From positions 1 through 64,000 of the forward strand of contig JAURVB010002450.1 of assembly GCA_033002965.1 (NCBI GenBank): a stretch of DNA of 64,000 bases. Direction: 5' to 3'. Shown one piece after another: positions 59,399 through 64,000 of this stretch. The stretch comes from Piper betle. Its lineage: Eukaryota > Streptophyta > Magnoliopsida > Piperales > Piperaceae. How positions within the stretch are numbered: position 1 is the first letter of the stretch; each line of letters opens with the position of its first letter. Both the position numbers and the translations under genes were made by a program. The notes under the pieces are model-generated. The model made no database searches and had not been told where the DNA came from. It saw nothing but the letters and a program-made list of their open reading frames with translations.

Positions 59399-60344
59399 AG
59401 CGCTTCCGGGAAGCTTCTCTGCGCCACATATTAATCTAGGCCGTCCGATTACAAGGACGACCTATATCTATTGGTTTTTTTAAAAAAAATTAAAATTTGA
59501 TTTGGACCATCCAATTACATGGACGGCCCTGATCATCAAGTTTGGCCGCAGCGGCTTGCTGCCCACTGGGAGGAGGTGGCTGCCGCCGTCGCCGCCCACT
59601 CCCTCCTCCTACTCTTCCAGCGCGGATGAGGGGAGGCGGGAGAGGGGTAGGAGGAGGGGGAGGGGGAGAGGGGGGGAGGGGGGGGTGATGGGTGGAGTGA
59701 GAGGGGGCTCGACCCTGCCATCAGGCCGCAGGGGGGGTGCGAGAGGTAGGGACCAGAGGGGGGGGGTGGACGCTGACGTGGAGGAGCGGTGGTAGGGGAT
59801 GGCGGAGACATAGAGAGGGCGGCCATGAACACCGCCTTGTTCGCCGGTGGTTGGTTCCGGCCACGACCGCCCGGGTAGGGGCAGGTGGGGCGGGGGGGTG
59901 GGGGTGGGGGGGGGGTGAGATCTTTCAACTTAGTTCCACATCTAATACTTACCGGGCTAAGATCCTATTTATAAATGGGAATGGACTATAGATCTTTAAC
60001 TTGGTTAACCACGGTTGAAGAAATGACTTAGACTCATTATGTTGCACATTAGGCCGGGTCGTTACAAATGGTATCAGAGCAACCTGGTTCAATATTAGCC
60101 CACAACCCCCCTATCACCCCCTCTCCCCCTCCCCCTCTGCCACCACTCCCCTCGCCCCACCCCACCTACCATTTGCTCGGCCGGCCATGGCTGCCGCCGG
60201 TGAAAGTGAGGGAGGAGAAAAAATTTTTGTTTTGTTTTCATCAAATTTGGGCCGTCCGACCACATGAACGGCCCAGATTAGAGTTTTAGAGTTTGGGCAG
60301 GAATCTTTTCCTGCCCCTTGCTCAGGAAAAACATTACCCTCTCG
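59394..60344. mobile_element. TIR element E6 inserted in the TA tract of segment D
   Basis: TA runs abut both ends (59347-59393 and 60345-60362). The left TIR-like end has TTAATCTAGGCCGTCCGATT. The right end has GGGCCGTCCGACCACATG and TTTGGGCAGGAATCTTTTCC. A second copy of the GGACCATCCAATTACATGGA motif lies at 59504. The interior is G-rich (59600-59900) and carries a TRIM LTR. Same family as 19083-19898. Low-complexity frames on both strands are not genes. Confidence 0.6.
59916..60080 (+). mobile_element. Truncated TRIM: solo LTR plus primer-binding site
   Basis: TGAGATCTTTCAACTTAGTT…GGGTCGTTACA (59916-60066) matches the minus-strand LTR of the array at 1489-2575 along its ~150 bp length but is diverged. 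It is followed by AA and TGGTATCAGAGC (60069-60080) and about 20 bp of TRIM internal sequence. It is nested in element E6. Confidence 0.7.
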
Positions 60345-60362
60345 ATATATATATATATATAT

Positions 60363-60926
60363 GCATTGAGACGAGGCAGATGGTCATTTTTGTGTTCTCT
60401 AACTGATGGTGTTTTATATATATTTTAGTTCTTATTTGACTAGATTAATTCAATTTAATTTTTAGAAGCGTAGATTGCTGGGAGGAAGAGGATTATTAGC
60501 CTATCGAGGGGTGGGGGATGTGAAACCGCTAAAAAGATATTTTTTGGTTGGCCTGGTTTGAAACAATAACAATCTCATCTTATTAATAAATAGGTAAAAT
60601 GTTTCTCAGGCAAGAAAGCATTCCTTCACTCACTTTTAATCTAGGTCGTCTGATTACAAGGGACAATGCCTTTCCAACCCCACTAGCTCCAAAAATTTAT
60701 GCCGGCCTTCATATGCTAGTCCATATTATAAAGAATTAGACAAGATTCGATGAATGTTGAAGAAGATAAATAAATTTGACTAGTGAAATATTAAGATGGC
60801 TAATTGAGAAAACATTCATCATCTTTAGCAATTAATTTTATGTATCTCCCTATGTCATCTCTCTCTTTTATGTAGCTTTACAAGCTAGATAGTATATAGT
60901 ACACAGTATACAGTATACAGTATTAC
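60363..60926 (+). promoter_or_regulatory. LecRK promoter copy D, cut by a retrotransposon
   Basis: Continues segment D after E6: GCATTGAGACGAGGCAGATGG, GGGACAATGCCTTTCC, ATGCCGGCCTTCA, TAGTCCATATTATAAAG. It stops at CAGTATACAGTATTAC, about 200 bp short of where the start codon lies in genes 1 and 2. The CGCG and W-box motifs would be on the far side of the retrotransposon. Confidence 0.6.
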
Positions 60927-61328
60927 TGTTACGGGGTTTAGCTCGTGGGATCGGTCGAGAGCTAGGGTTTGGCGGTTGTCCCTAGCATTCCCGCGTCCAA
61001 GTCGGGTGGCCGGTGCTATCCGAGTGTTGAACAACCTACCGAGCATTTATCCGTGATGTGGGCAAGTCCAAGGTCTGACTGGCGCATGTGGTCTATCGGG
61101 CGAGTTGCTGTGCGGGCGAGCTACTGTGCAGTACCGATAGCAGGCTGTGGCGGACAATTGGTCCGTAGAGTACCGAGCAGTCGCTACCTGGTACCGAGTG
61201 TGGTGCGGGTTCCAGGCGCGTGGTCAGGCGCAGCGAGGTGGTGTTGGCTGGTGTTTCCAGGGAGGGAAACACGCCGCACAGTGGCAGTTTGGGCGAAAAA
61301 TTTATCCCCTAAACTGACCCCTGTGACA
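60927..61328 (+). mobile_element. 5' LTR of a Ty3/gypsy-type retrotransposon
   Basis: 402 bp starting TGTTACGGGG and ending CTGTGACA, with the TG…CA ends of LTRs, followed two bases later by a tRNA-Met primer-binding site. The last five bases before it, ATTAC (60922-60926), are the expected left target duplication. The partner LTR lies beyond the window. Confidence 0.75.
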
Positions 61329-61330
61329 GA

Positions 61331-61341
61331 GGTATCAGAGC
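61331..61341 (+). other. Primer-binding site (initiator tRNA-Met)
   Basis: GGTATCAGAGC, complementary to the 3' end of initiator tRNA-Met, two bases after the LTR. The usual leading T is A here. Confidence 0.75.
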
Positions 61342-61433
61342 TCGGAGTTCGGTGAAAGCCGAAGGCTTTGCGAGGCACGATTCTACTTTCAGAGGAAAGT
61401 CTCCACACTTTGCCAGTAAGCAGGTACCAAGAG

Positions 61434-63182
61434 ATGGACACACAGGAGCGTGTGACACGGCTGGAGGTGCTGGTGGGCGGTCCAACCAGTAGCGACGATG
61501 GGCGAACCATCTTCGAGCAGCTACAGTCCTTAACGGAAGGGATGAAGGACTTGAGTTCTCGGGTGAGCGACATACCCGGGACCAGCCGTAGCAAGGATGA
61601 AGCAACGGCGGGACTGTTGGAGGAGTTCCGGGATATCATAGAGGCTTTACACACTGACGTTGTTCTGTTAAAGCAGGTTGTCGCCAGATATCCTCAACCA
61701 GGTTTGGTTGACCGTGCAGCCGAAGAAAGCTCGGTTCCAGGAAGGCTCAAGGTGCCGGAGCCAAAGAAGTTCGAGGGAGCTAGGTCAGCCAAGGACCTAG
61801 GGAACTTCATCTGGGACATGGAAGAGTACTTCGTTGCTGCGAACATACCCGAAGAGCGCCAGGTTTCTTTGGCCAGCATGTATCTATCGGGGGATGCCAA
61901 ATTGTGGTATCGTACTCGCACCGAGGAGGATCGGAGTGCTGGTCGACCCCGAATGGAGACCTGGAATTCCCTAAAAGAGGAGCTTCGGGAGCAGTTCTTG
62001 CCATCTAACACTACATGGGTGGCAAGGGACAGACTCAAGAATTTGAGACAGTCCGGAACAGTGCGGGAGTATGTCCAGGAGTTTAGCTCTTGTCTCCTCG
62101 ACATCAGAAACATGTCGGAGGAAGATAAGTTATTTAACTTTATCTCTGGTTTGCAGCCTTGGGCTCAGGTGGAGTTGAGGCAGCAGAAAGTCCAGGATTT
62201 GCCTGCGGCTTTGGTGGCAGCCGACGCCTTGGTGGACTTGCAACCGCGATCGCGTGTCAAGGAGGATACCCAGGGCAAGATGACCAAGGGCGGTCGAGAC
62301 AGCCAACGGGAGGGCAGAAGGCCATTCCGGCCAAAGAGGGGGCCAGACGTTGCGTCGGGCAGCAGGGATCGTGGGCCGGGTGTTCCAGCATCCGGGTGCT
62401 TTCTGTGTGGTGGTCCGCATCGGGCAAAGCAGTGTCCGAGCCGAGGTAAGGTGAATGCCTTGGTGGCGGATGCAGACCAGGACCATGAGGAGGAGCCTCT
62501 TGCCCGAGCGTCTACCCTTCAGATACTCGGGGCGTTGCGAGCTGAACGCTCAGCTTCTGAGGGAGCTGGCCTGATATACGTTCCATGTGTAGTGAACGGG
62601 AGAGCAGTTTCAGCCTTAGTAGACACTGGTGCTACGCACAACTTTGTTTCCAATGGGATGGCGTTGGAACTAGGGTTGAAGACTGGGATCGTGACCAGCA
62701 AGGTGAAGGCGGTGAACTCACAGGCAAGACAGGTGCAAGGTATAGCCAGAAATGTCAGAATTTGCTTGGGGAAGTATGAAGGGCGAGTTGATTTGATGGT
62801 CATCGAACTCGATGATTTTGATCTGATACTCGGGAATCCTTTCATGCGTTCTGCTGGTGTGGGAGTGTTTCCACAGCTGGAAGGTATACTGATCGCGAAT
62901 GAAGCGGGTGCATGTTTTGTTCGTGGGCAGAGAGGATCTTCCGGGGTCAAGTGCAGCACTGTCAGGGAGAAGCATCTGTCGGCAATGCAGGTGACTCGAG
63001 AGTGCACGGGGGACTTGACTGGCCTTGCAGGAGTGGTGATGATCCAACCGGACCAGGTGGTGAGGGTACCGGATTTGCTGGTAGATGCTGAGTCTACCGA
63101 GTTGCCAATGGGGTCTTCCGAGAGGACGATCGTTCACCAGATCGAGTTGGTGCCAGGGAGGGTACCAGCGCCGGCGCACTAG
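61434..63182 (+). CDS. Retrotransposon gag-protease polyprotein (582 aa)
   Basis: First ATG in a long frame after the primer-binding site. A coiled-coil-like N-terminus comes first. The capsid (retrotrans_gag) region lies at about residues 105-260 (PKKFEGARSAKDLGNFIW, GDAKLWYR, FLPSNTTW). A basic linker precedes a zinc knuckle, CFLCGGPHRAKQC, at 322-334, spaced CX2CX3HX4C as in some plant gypsy elements. An aspartic protease follows with ALVDTGATHNF, active-site Asp at 397. The C-terminal RTIVHQIELVPG matches the link that normally precedes reverse transcriptase, but a TAG follows nine codons after the shared part. The intact frame suggests a fairly young insertion, but the element lacks pol within the window. 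Confidence 0.85.
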   Translation: MDTQERVTRLEVLVGGPTSSDDGRTIFEQLQSLTEGMKDLSSRVSDIPGTSRSKDEATAGLLEEFRDIIEALHTDVVLLKQVVARYPQPGLVDRAAEESSVPGRLKVPEPKKFEGARSAKDLGNFIWDMEEYFVAANIPEERQVSLASMYLSGDAKLWYRTRTEEDRSAGRPRMETWNSLKEELREQFLPSNTTWVARDRLKNLRQSGTVREYVQEFSSCLLDIRNMSEEDKLFNFISGLQPWAQVELRQQKVQDLPAALVAADALVDLQPRSRVKEDTQGKMTKGGRDSQREGRRPFRPKRGPDVASGSRDRGPGVPASGCFLCGGPHRAKQCPSRGKVNALVADADQDHEEEPLARASTLQILGALRAERSASEGAGLIYVPCVVNGRAVSALVDTGATHNFVSNGMALELGLKTGIVTSKVKAVNSQARQVQGIARNVRICLGKYEGRVDLMVIELDDFDLILGNPFMRSAGVGVFPQLEGILIANEAGACFVRGQRGSSGVKCSTVREKHLSAMQVTRECTGDLTGLAGVVMIQPDQVVRVPDLLVDAESTELPMGSSERTIVHQIELVPGRVPAPAH

Positions 63183-64000
63183 AGTGTGGTGCCGGACGAA
63201 CTCACACAGATCCAGATGTGGTTCCTGGATGGGGGAAAATTCAGCCGTCATGCACCATGGGTTACAGGAGGTGACCGTGTGGAAGAAGTACCCAGTTCCT
63301 TGGAGTTGGACCTGACGTCGGGAAGTGATGGGTGGATCACGAGGGTCAACCGATGCAGGGCTCAAGGAGCATTCTCTGTGTGAAGAGCCGTGTGAGTTCG
63401 TGATTAGGGGAGTTGTGCTTCCCTAGAATTGGCCGAGTAAGGTGCGAGTGAGGAATCAGGCGGATTCCATTGCCGAGTGGACGCCAACAGGGGTGACTGG
63501 AAGGAAGAACTTCCTAGGAGTTTGGCCAATTACTGGAAGTTTGTACATGGATTGCGCCATGTAGGGTCATCTTTGAATAGGTTTGGTCGGTGCCATACCT
63601 TACAGCTTTTTGGTGTGATAAGAGCTGTGATCATCGGAGCCAATTCTGGAATGGCCGGGTTCCAGGCAACCGTTGGAGTAGTGACGCACTTCAGACAAAA
63701 GCCGGGATGGTGGAAGGCAGCAGGGGCTGGCCAGGAGTACATTGTCCAACTGTGGCGGGTTTACTCGTTGGTCTGAGTTCATTGTCAGGAGGACAATGAA
63801 GCTTACGCCTTCTTCAAGACCCATGGAGAGAGGGTTAGCAGCTTCAGATCGTGATAACGAGAAACTTGGTTGACAGAGCAAGTCGGAGCTTGACTCAAGT
63901 GTTGGTTAGATGATACCGTTAGTCTATGCCAGTAAGGACATCGGCTATTCAGTCCTACGGATAGGCTAAGACAAAAGCTGAGGTTCCACATTCCCCAGTG
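63183..64000 (+). mobile_element. Retrotransposon internal region without recognisable pol
   Basis: No reverse transcriptase, RNase H or integrase motif is readable in any frame; frames are under 100 codons. The sequence keeps the base composition of the element. It could be replacement or spacer sequence of a non-autonomous derivative, or a diverged 3' region. The window ends inside it. Confidence 0.5.

Noticed and set aside
59536..59928. 130-codon Pro-rich frame as an extensin-like protein
   Set aside because: Homopolymer-rich interior of a TIR element with no signal peptide or SPPP-type repeat order.

Overview
The window is nuclear DNA of a flowering plant. It holds a 14-exon gene with GT-AG introns, intronless L-type lectin receptor kinases, and a dense layer of plant transposons (hAT, Ty3/gypsy, TRIM, foldback elements). 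The very GC-rich first exon of the ZW10 gene followed by AT-rich later exons hints at a monocot, but the species cannot be settled from this sequence.

Layout. 1-23.4 kb is repeat territory with no convincing host gene: an old, reverse-oriented LTR-element landscape interrupted by a tandem TRIM array (1489-2575), minisatellites (5.2, 8.4-9.2 kb), AT-rich hairpin elements (10.3-10.9 kb), a broken FAR1-type fragment (11.4-11.6 kb), two diverged copies of a ~2.9 kb repeat (11.7-14.7 and 20.2-22.9 kb), repeated LTR-like blocks, and a TIR element lying in a TA microsatellite (19.1-19.9 kb). 23.58-29.83 kb is the ZW10/MIP1 gene, whose product is expected in the ER-Golgi tethering complex. A small plant-specific gene follows at 31.29 kb.

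32-55 kb is a cluster of L-type lectin receptor kinases (LecRK). Two intact, nearly identical 656-residue genes (44911-46881 and 49564-51534, + strand) are bracketed by two minus-strand pseudogenes (32.0-33.7 and 53.1-53.8 kb). Between the left pseudogene and the intact pair lie three elements strung between four TA-microsatellite blocks (34.0-37.8 kb) and a 4.3 kb hAT element with recognisable ends (37880-42206).

55.5-61 kb carries two further copies of the LecRK upstream region with no coding sequence after them: one is cut by a foldback element about 35 bp before the expected start codon, the other by the 5' LTR of a Ty3/gypsy element. That element fills the right edge (60927-64000) and shows LTR, primer-binding site and a gag-protease ORF, but no recognisable reverse transcriptase inside the window.

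Taken together, this is a plant receptor-kinase cluster that expanded by segmental duplication and is being eroded by transposons, next to one conserved housekeeping gene. Several frame breaks in otherwise well-preserved coding sequence sit at or near short homopolymer runs, so assembly error must be considered before calling those genes dead. I found no clear new multi-gene system. The most unusual structures are the tandem TRIM, the chain of elements in TA repeats, and the promoter-only LecRK copies.
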